Counted from the stretch's first letter, positions 45,332-58,266 are shown. The stretch is DNA of 64,000 bases from Helicostylum pulchrum (GCA_025677825.1 JAIXMO010000009.1:186001-250000), one strand, 5' to 3'. Numbers and translations: made by a program. Notes: generated by a model from the sequence alone, not told the origin.

Positions 45332-46601
45332 ATCTTTCCCTCACTCATCTCTTAATTTCTTTTGGATACTTGCTAATTTTTCCTTTTCTAAATTGAAAGT
45401 TTAAATAAATTTTAAATTTTTTTTTTGATACAATATTTTTTTGACAGCTTACATTTAAAAAAAAGGGGGTGTGTGTCTAGTGGTTTTTTTTTATAATTAT
45501 TTCCTAAAGCAAACATTGCAACCCTCTTGCACGTGTTTTACTATACATCTACGCAGTTTACATTTCCTTTTTGTTTTTTAAAAGAATCTTAACATTGCAT
45601 AGTAGAAAGATCATACTTTTTATAAATTACCAGGATTTCTGCAAATTAGAAAAATCGTCTAAAATAAACAATTTTCATTATCACTGGATTAGTTTCGCAT
45701 TTACAGGTACACACACACGCACATATTATAAGGTTGTCTGACCTGGATAATTTCCACGCCTCTTAAATAAAGCCTTTTTTAAAATAAAGAAAGGGTGAAC
45801 TTGCACGAGTCATGGTGGCGTCTTGTAATCGGATGTTTGCTGTCGGGAGATATCTGAATAGATGTAACTTTTTTGAGTAACGGAGATAAACTCCATTTTT
45901 CCCCATTTTTTATTTAAGCTTTTTTTTTATACGTACTCTTAAGTTATCACCTTATAATAGATACAAATCGATAAAATAGAACACGCAGTTTTTTTTTTCG
46001 TAGTTACTCTTGGATCCCCCTCCTCCCCTTTCATCCCCACGCGTGATAATCAGAACAAACTTATTTAATTGAGTAGGACACACACACGCACACAAATCAG
46101 CACAGCCTTGTGTTTAGGAGTTGTAAGATATTTTCCCTTTTTTGTTAAAAATCGAATACATATTATACAATATGTGTGAAAAGGACCAGCAAACAGAAAA
46201 ATACATCATCTTCTTCATGTGATTATATTTTGATCTAATGCTTGTATTATATTCTAAACTTGTTTTAAGCTAAAAAAAAAGGCTCAGGTTGTATTACAAC
46301 TTTTTCCTAATTTTCTATTTTGTCCTTAAATGCATCATCTATTACCCATAAAAACTATGAGAGAAATGTAATTTTGTTTTTTATCGTATCTAAACCAGCA
46401 GAAATAATAAGTTTTTTAATAATAAAAAAAATGTATGTGTGAGTGTGTGAGTGTGTGCAAATGCGTTATAAAACACGAAGAAAAAAAAGACAAGAAAGGG
46501 AATTAATGATTTTTTTTAGAATAATAATAATGTGGGAGTAGAATCAAAAAGTGAATTAAATATTATAGAAAGAGAGGGAGCATGTGTAAATAACACGAAA
46601 A
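45332..46601. other. Intergenic region between convergent genes
   Basis: About 1.3 kb between uS4 and the Frizzled-like gene (convergent). Contains CA/CG-type microsatellites (near 45712 and 46080) and a (TG)n stretch near 46435. No gene or RNA is recognised. Confidence 0.6.
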
Positions 46602-48743
46602 TTAAAGTGCAAAGAATTGTTCACCGTGCTTTTCAGCACTTCCTCTGCCACTTAATCTAAATCTCATATCATAAATCAAATCGTTCCATTCACGCCATAA
46701 AGAACGCTTTCCGAAAGTGACAAATAACATGATACCGATACTACTGACAAGCGCTTCAGCCACAATAATAAGTGCAAAAGGAGGTAAATGTGGACTAATT
46801 ACATCTGCACAAATGTTTTGACTATTTCCTGGAACAAGCATACATTGAAGCCAATCTAAAATAGACTCGGGATTTGTTTGTAAATCTGTCATACGACTCA
46901 TCTGTGTCATATAGAACAACTAGAAAAAAAAAGTTCGCTAAGTATATATATGTGTGTATGTATCACTAAAAAAAAAGAGCGTTTTTACTTACCCAATAGA
47001 ATAAAACTGCAACAATAGCAACAACAGCTAATAATAATGCTCTCCATTGAATTTTGACAGCAACCATGACATGTTTACGACTTACACCTGGAGGACGTTC
47101 AGAAATGGTACCAGTAGATAACGATTGTGTCATATCGGATTCAAGGCCTTCACGAACAGCAATTTTAGCAATGTAGAAGAATGTACCAATGTGGACAATA
47201 AAACTGGGACACACAATAGCTGCCATTGGATAAAAAAACATGGGGAAAATGTATTCCATGGAAACAAGACATAGATTAGCAAATTCAAATTTAACAGCGT
47301 GTAAGCCAAGGGCGGTGGACATAATAGCAACAGGAATTCCCCAGCAGACAATGTTAAGTAAAATATAACGGTTAGTGAAGAAATTGGAGTTCCAGACGGT
47401 GTGAATGTGAAGGTTTAAAATAAGTGCAGAACACCAGAGGACAGTTGAAAGTGAGCCAAAGATCAATAAGGCGCCTTGAGCTGCACAAAGTGTATTGTTG
47501 TCCATAGTACTTGATTTGATACCGTCATAAGAACATTGGAGTTTCTTTGGGTCGCCGATTGAGAAAAATACCACCATGCTGAAAATAAAGATGGCTATCG
47601 ACATATTGAGAATTAAAAGAGAAGGGTGTCTTCTTTTATCGGGTAAAACCAAATAACTGAGTACAAGTACGAATGAAAGAATAGATGAAATAAATCGAAG
47701 AATATCAGTTGCTAAGAAACCTCTTGTAGCCCAATTCTCTTTATAAAACTATACATATAAAAAAAGTTAGTTATATAATGTAATCAGAACCCCCAAAAAA
47801 AACACTTACGAGATTTTGAGCAGGACAAGGGATACAACAACCGAATCGACAGTGACTTCCATCAACTGAAGTTTCTGGATCAGTAGCAGCTAAATAATCT
47901 TGCAAGAAAGGAGCAGGACATTCTGACATGACAAAACCGTGGGGTATATAAGAGAGATCGAGTATTTTATCTTTTAATTCCTCGTCGGAAACTGCATAAA
48001 TATATAAAGAGTTAACGTCAAAATTACTATTTTTTTTTCATGTATGTATAATAATTACGCTGTGTTGGGACATTGTTACAAGAGCCTTCTTCTTGAAGGG
48101 GGCTTTTGGTGATAGTGGTAGCAGTTGCACAATCAGGTAAAAGATCAGTCTTTCCGGTGAATTTAAAAACCGTAGAGCAGTAAGCGTGTACAGCTTCACA
48201 AGATGACATACAAGCTTCCGTGATTCGAAGAGCTATTAACGATAAAAAAAATCAGCAAAATTATACAACTAAAAAAAAAATAAAAAATAAAAAAGTTTAA
48301 ATTTACTATTGTTTCCTTCTGATTCACATTTAGAATATGATAATGAACAAGAATATCGAGAATAAGCATCGAAACAACTGGGACTAAGGTCAGAAAGAGT
48401 GGATTGTAAATCTGCCAAAGGTTTAAATTGAGCTTCTATTGTAGCAAAGTCAATGTTGGTAGGTAAAAATACATTATAGTCTACATATTTCTACACAAAT
48501 AAAAACAAAATGTTTAGTTTTTTTTTTTTTTTTTGGGGGGGGGGGGGGAGGGAAAATAGTACCGAGCAAGTTGCGTTTGTTGGGTATTGATTGCAAGTGC
48601 CACCAGCTGCTAAAATATAAACAAATAAATTTTAGTGTTACAAAGTGGGAAAAAAGTCTATTTTAGATAAACTTACCGGCTTGAGCAGTAACTGTTGAAA
48701 AAGTCAGTGCTGACGCAGCTGCGATTAATGTTTTGATCAACAT
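46602..48743 (-). CDS. Frizzled/Smoothened-like seven-transmembrane receptor
   Basis: Exons 48743-48677, 48609-48563, 48490-48307, 48232-48059, 47991-47810, 47748-46993 and 46919-46602 give 575 aa. It has a signal peptide (MLIKTLIAAASALTFSTVTAQA), then about 220 extracellular residues with many Cys (CFDAYSRYSC, CEAVHAYC, CNNVP, HCRFGCCIPCP), then seven membrane helices, e.g. FLATDILRFISSILSFVLVL, SLLILNMSIAIFIFSMVVFF, LLNIVCWGIPVAIM, and ALLLAVVAIVAVLFYW. Layout and the CCIPCPA junction match fungal and amoebal Frizzled/Smoothened-like proteins rather than pheromone or cAMP receptors. The cytoplasmic tail is short. The ligand is unknown; fungi lack Wnt. Intron 2 contains a G-run of about 14. 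Confidence 0.8.
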
Positions 48744-48996
48744 TTGATGCGTTGTTTTTTTAAAAAAAAAAGGAATGTAAGAAAAAAGTCTATTCGTTTA
48801 TTTATCGTTTTCTTTGCACAAAGTAAAGGGCGTTTTTTTTAAAAAAAACAAAAAGAAAAAAAAAAGAAAAAAAAAAGAGTATATATAAAGAAGAAGAAGA
48901 GAAGAGAAAAGATTAAAAATAATAAATATATATAAAGAAACATATGCTCTTCTCACAATTTGGATCAAAAGGATCGGTTTATTGAATGTTGTACAA

Positions 48997-49031
<35 letters not shown>

Positions 49032-49065
49032 CCATCACATTGGAGAATACACACATTTAATTTTT

Positions 49066-52000
49066 TTATTGTGTTGCAGTTTCCTCAGTAATATCATTGG
49101 ATGCGGATTCATCAACTAATTCTACGCCATCAGATACAATGTTCACACCCCCGGCCACTTCGGCAGCCTGTTGACGATTTCCAATAAATGAGTTAAGTGC
49201 GTCTTTTACTTTATCAATACCTTCAACGTAAAGTGGTTTGTTGATCTTGTAACTCTCAATATCATGATGGTATCTATTTTAGGAATAAGTACCACTTGTA
49301 CACAAAAATAAAAAAAATAAAAAACTTACTGAGCACAATCGAAATCCCACGTCGACCTCCACTTTGCTTTTTCACAAAGACTTTGAGTCCATGGTTCACC
49401 GTATGTAATAGGCATAAAGCTGCGATACACGTAAATCACCGAGAAAATAAACAAAGCAGCAGCTAATAATCTCTTTCGATTTGGCAAACGAATGGTCAAG
49501 AGATCAAAACCTACACTAAATAATAAAATTGAGAAATACAAGGCTGGCATATAGTGATGCAAGAACAATTGTCGACCCATAAGGAAAAAGGGGAAATAGT
49601 GGAAAAACCAACCAACTAGGAAGAAACCAGCTGATTCATCATAAAATCTTCTTAAATCTAAAAATCTGTGTCAATGCGTTTCATACATATATTATTACAG
49701 CTTTTTTTTTTTTACCTCCAAAGTCTTTTTGAATCCCTCTCTTTTCCAACACAACAAATACACCTTTAAGCATAACACAAACAAGAACAGATATAAAAGT
49801 CGACCAATAAATAAGTGGATTTCCTAACAAGTAAAGGTGAAGTTTTTCCTTGGACCAAAAGTTAATACCCCGACGAAGAAGCGGCCAAGACTATTTCAAG
49901 TAAATCAGTTACACGATTCTTTTATCTTAATTACATTTTGTTTTATTTACCTCTGGTCTGGAGTCATAAGGGTGTGAAGATGTTAGTCCACTATTGGTGT
50001 CCCACATGACCTTGTTTAATTCAAGAAACTTTCTTAAAAAGCCTAATTTCTTATAAGTAACTCTTTCAGAGTCAGGTGGTACTATTTGCATTGTGTCAAT
50101 TAAAAAAATATGATATTCGCACGATAATTATAATTACTTACATAGTGGATTTTCAGTGGATTCAATGTACCAAACTGTCTTTGCGATCTTACCACCTTTA
50201 ATACATGTGACCTCTTGTTGCTCAAAGCCCCATTCAGGCAACTTTATTGAGTGAGAAAATAGTGCACATTGTGACATGACGTGGATAAGGCGAAATTTAG
50301 TATGGATTGTGCGAAGACGTTCTTTTGATAACGGATCGGATTTTTCTCCTTCAATAATTTCTACTCTCCAATGATCATTAGCGTCGCCATTAAAATCTTC
50401 AAACCCATAAGCACTAAAATAAATAATAAATAAATAAACCCTTATTAATTGTATAATATTTCCCTTTTTACCTCACTTCATTATGATATTCAATGTCCGT
50501 CATTGAAGGACGAATATCATGAGAGTGTAAACGTTTAAAAGAGTTCGCATGTTTGAAGGTTACAACATCTCCATTTTTGATATATTCAATTTCTGTAACA
50601 TTTGAGTCGTCTACTTTGGCAATAGTCCACCAATTATTATCATCGCGATGGGGATACAAAGTAACTTGTTGTTCTATATATTATATTGCTAGGATCAGAT
50701 GTCCATTCCTTTCTTTTATTTTTATATATATGTTTATGCTAAACTTACGTTTACTTCCAGCGGGATAGTTGTGAGGATGAGAATGAAGATATCCACCCCT
50801 TGTTGCTACATGTCTAATAAAAACCTTGGAACCAAATGCAATATCTTTTTTTTATATACAAATAAACATGTTAGAATTGCAATTGAAACTTGTGTATATG
50901 CGCGTATTTACCAATAGGAGTATTGACAGAAGCATGTCCATCAAGAGTTTGTTGAAATTCAGGGGTCATAAAACCATCACCTTCGCCACTGTTCGGTAAA
51001 ATATGGAAATGAATTCTAAACATCAAAAGGTATACTGCAATCGGCAATACAATTAAGCATACAGCACGAGCTCCAAAGTGTCTCAAGAATACACTTGTTG
51101 GAACACGAGTGTTTCCCCAAAGTTCCCATAAACCCTTTACTGTTGAAGTACCAATAGTAGCAATAGTAAATAATCCTACCCATTTACAACTGACAGTTAA
51201 ACCTAAACCAAAGCCCGTCAATGCCAACCAAGTATACCACCAAAATTGGAAGGGTCTAATATGTTTATCACGTGTTAAAAATAATTAAAAATAAATGCAA
51301 TAAAAACACTTACTTGCGCTTTTGGTTATGAAAGTTAATCCACATAAGAGCTGTAGCAGCCGTAAAAAATAAAAGTGGAGGATCTAACAAGATTAATCTA
51401 TTATTGGCAATCAAGCCATTTTCTACACAACGACAACAATAAAAGAAATGTAAATATGTATGTACTATTGAAATGTAATATAATTAAAATATTTTACCGT
51501 AGCAGACCATGAATGCAGCAACCAAACCAGCAGCAATTGAATGACCAGCTCCACGTACTGTAAGGTAAGCAATTGGTACAACCAATAAACCTGTGATACC
51601 ACAAAATACTCGCATAATTACATATGGAACATTTTCTTCAAGGTAATCTCTATCATTCTTACTTTATCAATTGAAAGTTCCTCCGTAAATAAATAAATAA
51701 AACTTACTTTCCAATATCCTTGAAATCAAACCCATCTAACCCAGCTAATTTACCTACAAGTGCAATCAACATTTTTGCCAACTATCCGCCAACCCAAAAA
51801 AAAAAAAAAGATTAATATCCAGATCATTACTAGACCCTTAGTTTACTTACGGGCGGATGAACATCCATAAAGAAGCGAGTCTTTATATATTTTGTTGCAA
51901 ATCCTCCAAAGTGAACTTCCTAATCGTTTATAATAAGGTACGTAAGTAAAAAAAAAAAAAAAGGTGATAATTTTTTTTTTAAAAAAAAAAAAGACTTACA

Positions 52001-52374
52001 TCAAATACAACAGAAGGTGGATGTGATATTTTATATAAACGAATATATGCAGCCCAAAAAGTTAAAGCTATTACGATATACCAATCTCTTCTACGAGAAG
52101 CTCTTCTTTGCTCTTCCTTTTTTTGACGAAATTTACTGTTTTTGGAATCAAACAAGTCGACATCCGAACTTTCATAACCATCCATATCGTGTCTTTTTGA
52201 ACCGCTGTTTCTTTTACGAAAGTTGTCATTTGGTTTAGTTACACCAGTGGTATAAGCGTTATCTTCGATTGAAACAGGCACATGGTCTTGTTGATGAGAT
52301 AAATGTCTATTGTATAAAGAGTCGACCCTCTCTGGTGGGTGCACGTAAGACAATGGTATGCTATCCAACGTCAT
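49066..52374 (-). CDS. PMT4: Protein O-mannosyltransferase, PMT4 subfamily
   Basis: Thirteen exons: 52374-52000, 51919-51851, 51781-51708, 51661-51498, 51422-51314, 51255-50912, 50844-50749, 50673-50472, 50413-50142, 50081-49951, 49890-49716, 49657-49330 and 49273-49066; 848 aa. PMTs transfer mannose from dolichyl-phosphate mannose to Ser/Thr in the ER lumen. VVFDEVHFGGFATKYI carries the catalytic Asp-Glu of loop 1, followed by FMDVHPPLAKMLI and DFKDIG, as in PMT4/POMT1 rather than PMT1/2. Three MIR-like segments lie between residues about 350 and 520 (GGYLHSHPHNYP, HANSFKRLHSHD, WGFEQQEVTC), and then C-terminal helices with LRRGINFWSKEKLH and HHYMPALYFSILLF. The N-terminal 90 residues are a polar cytosolic extension. 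At the exon 4 acceptor the only in-frame choice adds a small NKND insertion. Confidence 0.92.
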
Positions 52375-52637
52375 TTATTTTACTCTTTTCTTTTCTTTTT
52401 TTTTGATTAAATAATGTTTAATAAAAAAAAAGGAAAAAGAAGAAAATTACGGAAGTTCCTCCCTTGGACCAATTCCATGCGCTTAAATGTGACGTGGCTT
52501 TCAACTGTGCATTCTTCACAATCGCATATTTTACCTTTTTCGAAAGTACACAAAAAAAGGTGCTGTCCCACGATATACTTCTACAGCCATAAATAAACGT
52601 GGTCACAATATTTTAGTTTTTTTTTACTGTGTAGTGG

Positions 52638-55600
52638 CTACGCTACTGGCAACACCGCTTTCCCTTTCAGGAAGCTGGTAGCAATAATGTCGAAATTCTC
52701 AGTAGCTAATTGGCTGATTTTATAAGGCGAAAAACAGGGCATGGTTTCCCCAAGAAAACAAGTTGATGCACCTGAAAGACCTATTGCCAATGCAGAGAGG
52801 GAATCTCTCGCCTTTGTTGATTGACCGTATTTTACGGAGACACAAGCAGGGTTTACACAAAGTAAGACGCCAGATATCTTCTTTTCCTTTACTTTTCCTT
52901 GTTTTGTTACAAGCTGACACGGATGTTCGAGTTTCTCGAAGCAATACAAACAAGTTTGGGATATATTGTGCTTGTTGGCGATACATACTACACCCCTTTT
53001 CCCCCGCAGCTCTTCGAGCCACCGCCCGCCGTATCTTTGATGGTCTTTAATTCGAGACCCAACACCCGTCCCCCTGTCTCCTACGAACATGACTAGTTCC
53101 TGATTTTTTGAATCTATTTCGTATTATTATTAGTTTATGGTGCTAGACAATGCAATATTGCCTTACCGTTTCTTTTAACAAGGGCACGCCTTCCTTGGAT
53201 AACAAGTTGGTCACGAAAACGTTTGCTCTGTATTCCTACAGCTCATAATGATTGTGCTTGCTTTGTTGTGCCGTAAAAGTCACGAATTAACTGGGAAGGT
53301 TGTTGTAACTTTACACGCTCTAGTAATAGCGACACAGTAGAAGCGTTTTTCAAAGAGCTATCAGAAAGAAACTTCTCTGCTTCTAAAACAAGTCTACCTT
53401 CAGTAGTATATTTCTTACGGCGTAACATCGTCTTTATAAACTTTCTGTAACCACAACCAATGTCAATTTCTGCTGACTTTATTACATTTACGTTGGGTAA
53501 AGTAAGATATTGTTTGTCAGATTGATCAGGTTTAATATCGTCGCCGTCTTTCAATACTTCATATCGATTATATAAATTCAAATGAAATTTATATCTCTCC
53601 ATTGTGAAAAGTGCAATTGCAGACAAGTTTACAACGCCATTGTCCGTACCCGAAAAACTGAAACTTTGATTGTCAGATTCATAGAGCCTACAGTCGCCTG
53701 CTTTGAGTACTCCATTGTTTTTGGAATTTAATCAGACCGGATCGTCATCCTTGCTGGTTTATGCATGAATATAAGGACAGCTTACTATGAAATCGTATTG
53801 CCATTTGCTTATAGTATATTGATTGCTTTAGATTGGCCATTTCCGAACGACAACTACAGGTTTCTTTATAATTATTATAGCGTGTATTTTTTATAACCGA
53901 GATTTGTTCTTTAAGCAATTCTTTCAACTTTTCCTGTAGGGGCAGCAGTTGATTGTCAGAACTAGAAATTTCTTGTCGTAAAACGTCTACTTCTTTTTTA
54001 CTCTCTCCGATCACTGACGGATGTTTCATAAAACGAGAAGAATAGCTAGAGTCTTTGCTCGTTTCAGGAACTTCGTTATTAGTATCCTTTTTTGATCCAA
54101 GTAAACGAACAGTTTTCATTCCAGGATGTATTGTGATACGCTGTGCGAACTCCAAGTTGTAGGATTTACATATTTTGGTGACAGCATCTAGACCAAAAAT
54201 TGCACAGAAGGTAGCATCTTTGTTTGTACGAGCATAGTCTATAGAATTGATCGTCTTGTTATCAAAATCTGCCAATATCAACAGGTCAGGCTTTGCGGTG
54301 AGCATTTGATATAACGATGTGGCGTTTAACTCCAGTGACTGCAAACTTGCTAAAGTAGGTTTCGGGAATAGTTTCCGGGTGAACTTCGTATACCCTGTTG
54401 CATTTAAGATATCATTTACGAGAATACAAAAGGGAAGTTGATGTGAAATTACGTAACGTTCACTCTTCTTTGACATGTACTGTTGAAGAGTCTGAGTGAG
54501 TAACATTACGACTGCTACTTCTTCTTCGCTTGCACCACCCAGTTCGGTTTTCACCAATTGCTCGGTTATACGTTCCTCAGACGAAAAAAGAAGGTGCTTC
54601 GACACTGATTTTAATGATTTTAACCGAATTCTGCTTGTGTCTTTTGTTAAAGAATCACCAGATTTTTCTTCTTCGTTGCTTTCAATTTTGGAGGTAACAA
54701 CATTTTCTGAGGGCTATGTAAAAGTGGGATTTAATTTTTTTTTATCAAGGAGTACACATATGTTATAAACTTACCGCAGGCCTTTTAACTTTTAGATTCT
54801 TAAAGTGGTTGGTTCGAGCCTTGTTTTTAACAATAGCTTGTTCGTATGATTCTTTCTTTTCAGTATTATTCGCTTCCTGTAACTTTTTTTCGCGTTTATG
54901 TAAATTACAGTACTCTTTGCGAATGATATTTTGTTTCTGTTCTCTATATATCGATGCAGTTTCAGTCCCTATATCAACTACTTCTTGTTTCTTTTTGTAA
55001 GATTTATTGTTTGTTGTTCTCGTTGGGGCCAAATGTAAACGTAATAAGACATTAAGCGTAGAATCCAGAAGCTTTGAAAATTTTTTGTTATCACCCCACA
55101 TATTCTCGACGTTAGTTACAGCTGACGTGATGACGTTCATCTTTTGTTCTGATAAAAGTGCTGGTATTTCAAAAGAGCCTGCGATATCACTTAAAGGCAG
55201 TTCCTCAAAAAGAGCATTTTCTTTAGGATGTTCTTCTAAAGAGGTTTTTTTGTTTCCCTTTTCACCAGAGTAATGAGCGAACATTAAATGCAAATTTTGT
55301 CCAGTGAATAGTAAGTCAAAGTCCTTCTTAAAAGCGTCAGATGTATCACCAGGTAAAGGACGAATTGATAACACAGGATCCATTTCAGCCTTTTTCCCGA
55401 ATGCGGTTGAGAGTAGCTGCCATATATCGAATCCGTCAGATGCGGTTAAAGATACTTTATCGCCATCATTGTTAAATGTGTTGGTTCTTAGGATAATTAT
55501 CATCATTTGCAGAATTAAAAGAAATTGAGACTGCAGATTGTTATTTAAATATAAAAATTCTTTTGTCTTCTGTTCGACAACATTGGCAACATTATCTGGT

Positions 55601-55922
55601 AAATCTTTACACAAAATTTTGTTGAAAGAAACAGAGCAAGTTCGGTATACCTCGCTTATGGAGAAGCTTTTGGTGGAGTAGATGGTTGAGCTGCAGGAGT
55701 TGAAGAGAAAGAAAGGTTTCTAGCCTTCAGTCCTTGAACGGTTTGATCGTAATTTGCAGTTACAAAATCTTGCCACAATTCAACCGGTCGTTTTTCTATA
55801 TCATTGCCTTCCATAAAATTTCTTATAATAGCACTCTCAATACCAGCTAGTTTAGCGGCTTCAGACATAATCCCTCTTGGTAAAGTGGCTACTGCCGAAA
55901 GATCACTTTTTAACCTTGCCAA
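52638..55922 (-). pseudogene. Fanzor/TnpB-like RNA-guided nuclease element, decayed
   Basis: The N-terminal half is open: a frame from about 55690 to 54775, a 61-nt intron (54774-54714), then 54713 to a TGA at 53747-53745, together over 600 codons. Homology to the nuclease core continues downstream but broken. A RuvC-I-like segment FSGTDNGVVNLSAIA lies at about 53670-53620, reached only after a frame change near an A-run at 53712-53716. In-frame stops follow at 53245-53243 and 53137-53135. Another frame change leads to MFVGDRGTGVGSRIK and YGGRW (RuvC-II region), a zinc finger CLYC...CVNPAC, and RuvC-III ARDSLSALAIG. These features are those of Mucoromycota Fanzor/TnpB-like proteins, which in intact form are guided by an omega RNA. 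A further 88-codon frame at 55922-55656 may be its N-terminus or separate. No terminal repeats were found. Confidence 0.72.
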
Positions 55923-57159
55923 TTAAATCATGCGGAGATTGCACCTGTTCGCTGGCAGTGCCTTACCTTAACATACCAAGTAAAATATATTTTCTGATTT
56001 TAAGGGATAATATGAAGCCGTAGCCCTCGTAGACATCAATATAAATACTTGAATTTATTTCCTCTGAGAAGAAACATTATCTATTTTCTTTACTACATTT
56101 TTGGATTTACTACAAATCAGACAGTTTTCTCTCGAATACATCAAATACATATCATATACTTATATATCAGCAACTATCATATTTATCAGACTTAAATCTG
56201 TTTTCAGCTGTAACAAAAATGAAGGTATCTAAACTTTCTGTCCCCAACTTATATCACAATATAAAACCACCTTAGAAAAGTCACCAATGATTCAAAGTAT
56301 AAAAAATGAGACGTCAAAGATAAAACATTAGACTTTGTATTTAATTTTTGGGCTTTTTTTCGATTTTTTCCCCCCACTGTAAAAACGCAAAAATGGTGCA
56401 AGCGTTTTTTTTTGTTTTCGTTGGGTTTGACTTTATCAAACTATACGACATTTTCTTTTATAGTTTTTATTACAGTGTCTTGAGTAAAAATCACCCTTGT
56501 TTTTTTTACTGCAAAGCCTAGTGCTAGTTTTAAAGCGTACACGCGTACGACTAATAGTAAAAAGGAAACTGATAATGGAGTCTACACTTTTATTTGTCAC
56601 TTTTGGGAACAAAAAAAAGAACGTTCACAAAAGCAACCACCCATTTTATCAGCGCAAGCAAGGCGTACTTATTCCGTCATTATTTTAGAATAGACAAAAT
56701 CACTTTTATTCCTCTTTCCCTCCTTTACAATACATAACACCTGTAAGCACTTATTTTTTTTTATATGTGTGAGTTTATATTTATTATTCTACTTTTTTTT
56801 AGTATTTTTGTTCTATTTATGTCTATACAAAATAACGCGGTTCTCCCTAAAGTAACTGCCAGGTATAAGCTAGCGCAAGACCATGAAATCCGTTAAATTA
56901 TTACGGGCTACTTTTTTTCAATTCTTATCATAAAGGTACGTGTACCCCCCCCCCCCCAAAAAAATGTCACAGATTTGTGTTTGTCTCATTCTAATCCAGA
57001 CTCACTTTACGACTTTTTTTCTGCTAATAGACAACAAAAAAACTGTTGTTATAAACAGAATAAATAATACTTAAGTATGCGTCTTTTGTGAAAAAGAGTA
57101 TCAAAACGCTGATACTTTAAGAAAGAATATTGTGAACAACAAGGTAATATGCAGTCAAA
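55923..57159. other. Intergenic region
   Basis: AT-rich DNA with a run of 14 C at about 56945-56958. A 45-bp stretch at about 56963-57010 resembles 38551-38600 (shared ATGTCACA.ATTTG and TCTCATT.AATCCAG), so it may carry a dispersed repeat. No intact gene is seen. Confidence 0.5.
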
Positions 57160-58266
57160 ATGGTAAGGTTTCGAACGCGTCCAAAAAAAAACAGCCTGCG
57201 AATACTGACCGTGTTTATTATAGATGATCCGTCGCTTGTGAATTCGGCTGCTGTGCCGAAGAAAAATGCGTTAACTGAGGTTCGAGGAACAATCGGCGTG
57301 AAGGAAAAGCAACACACCTTCGATCAAGCTATAACTCATGCATGTATGTCAGCAGACGCTTCTGAGGAGGAAAAAGTCAAAGACAAGTGGGTTTTAAATA
57401 AGTTGTCATTGCAATCTTGTTCTCTTTTCCATACTGATGAAAATAATAACGTGATCGAATTCAATGCACTTTCACACCAAGTAAATATTAATTGTGTGAG
57501 TGAATTGCCACCATTGCAATGTAAGCCTATCGTCCCAATCAAAAGATCACTTGAAGGAAATGCTATGGAGCTAAGCTTTTATACAGGCCTAGTATCAACG
57601 ATCCACCAATCTCCCTACTAAAGGATGTCGAAAGATCGAAGATATTTTGAGCTAGACGAAACTGTTAGCCTTTTACTAAACAAAGATTGGATTTATGAAC
57701 CTTACATCAAGTATGCTTGTGCTCAAGTGTTGACTGGTTCCATCGTAACGAACAGTGACAACGGTAAACCTATGCCAGTCAATACCATTGAAGCATACGG
57801 CAAAGAAAACCGTTTATATACACAGGGAACTATCTACTAGAAGTTCGTTATTCCTGCATACCCAAATATTTGGTCCTGTAACCCATTTGTAAAAGATGAC
57901 TCAAATCTTGTGGCTGGAACGCAAACTTGTGGTTTTTTAGTTACATCTGTCATACAGCTTGACAGACAAGATGAACCAAGATTAGGTCCTTCGTCATTCT
58001 CTTTCCCTGTCTCACCTGCAACCACTAAGACATTCATTGATGAAGAAAGCTGAAATAAAGCAAAGACACATGAAGCTGATGAAAGTACTAGGTCAATTGA
58101 ATCTTTTAATTTAGCTGGCCAAGCTAGACAATTTCGATCTCATTTTCATCATCCAAGTACCTACTTTGATTCTTTATATTTCCTGGTAGGTGCATGGAAA
58201 ATGTTTAGCGTTTGGCTGTTACTTATTAAAATTCTCACACGTTTAACCTGTAACAAACATCTGTAA
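57160..58266 (+). pseudogene. Unknown ORF with three in-frame stop codons
   Basis: One reading frame runs from ATG 57160 to a TAA at 58264-58266 (368 codons), interrupted only by TAA 57619-57621, TAG 57838-57840 and TGA 58048-58050. Composition stays protein-like across all three stops (e.g. ELPPLQCKPIVPIKRSL, LNKDWIYEPYIKYACAQVL, NLVAGTQTCGFLV, FDSLYFLVGAWKMF). No intron with proper sites would remove them all. It is probably a gene, perhaps transposon-borne, inactivated by point nonsense changes. I do not recognise the family. Confidence 0.55.

Noticed and set aside
53690..53765. A possible intron that would remove the TGA and frame change before the RuvC-I segment of the Fanzor-like gene
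   Set aside because: The only GT...AG pair there gives an intron of about 37 nt, shorter than nearly all others in the window, and later stops would remain.
55656..55922. The 88-codon ORF as a separate small gene
   Set aside because: It abuts the open frame of the Fanzor-like element, which begins inside its last codons in another frame, and composition is similar. I could not decide between N-terminus and independent gene, so it is kept within the pseudogene span.
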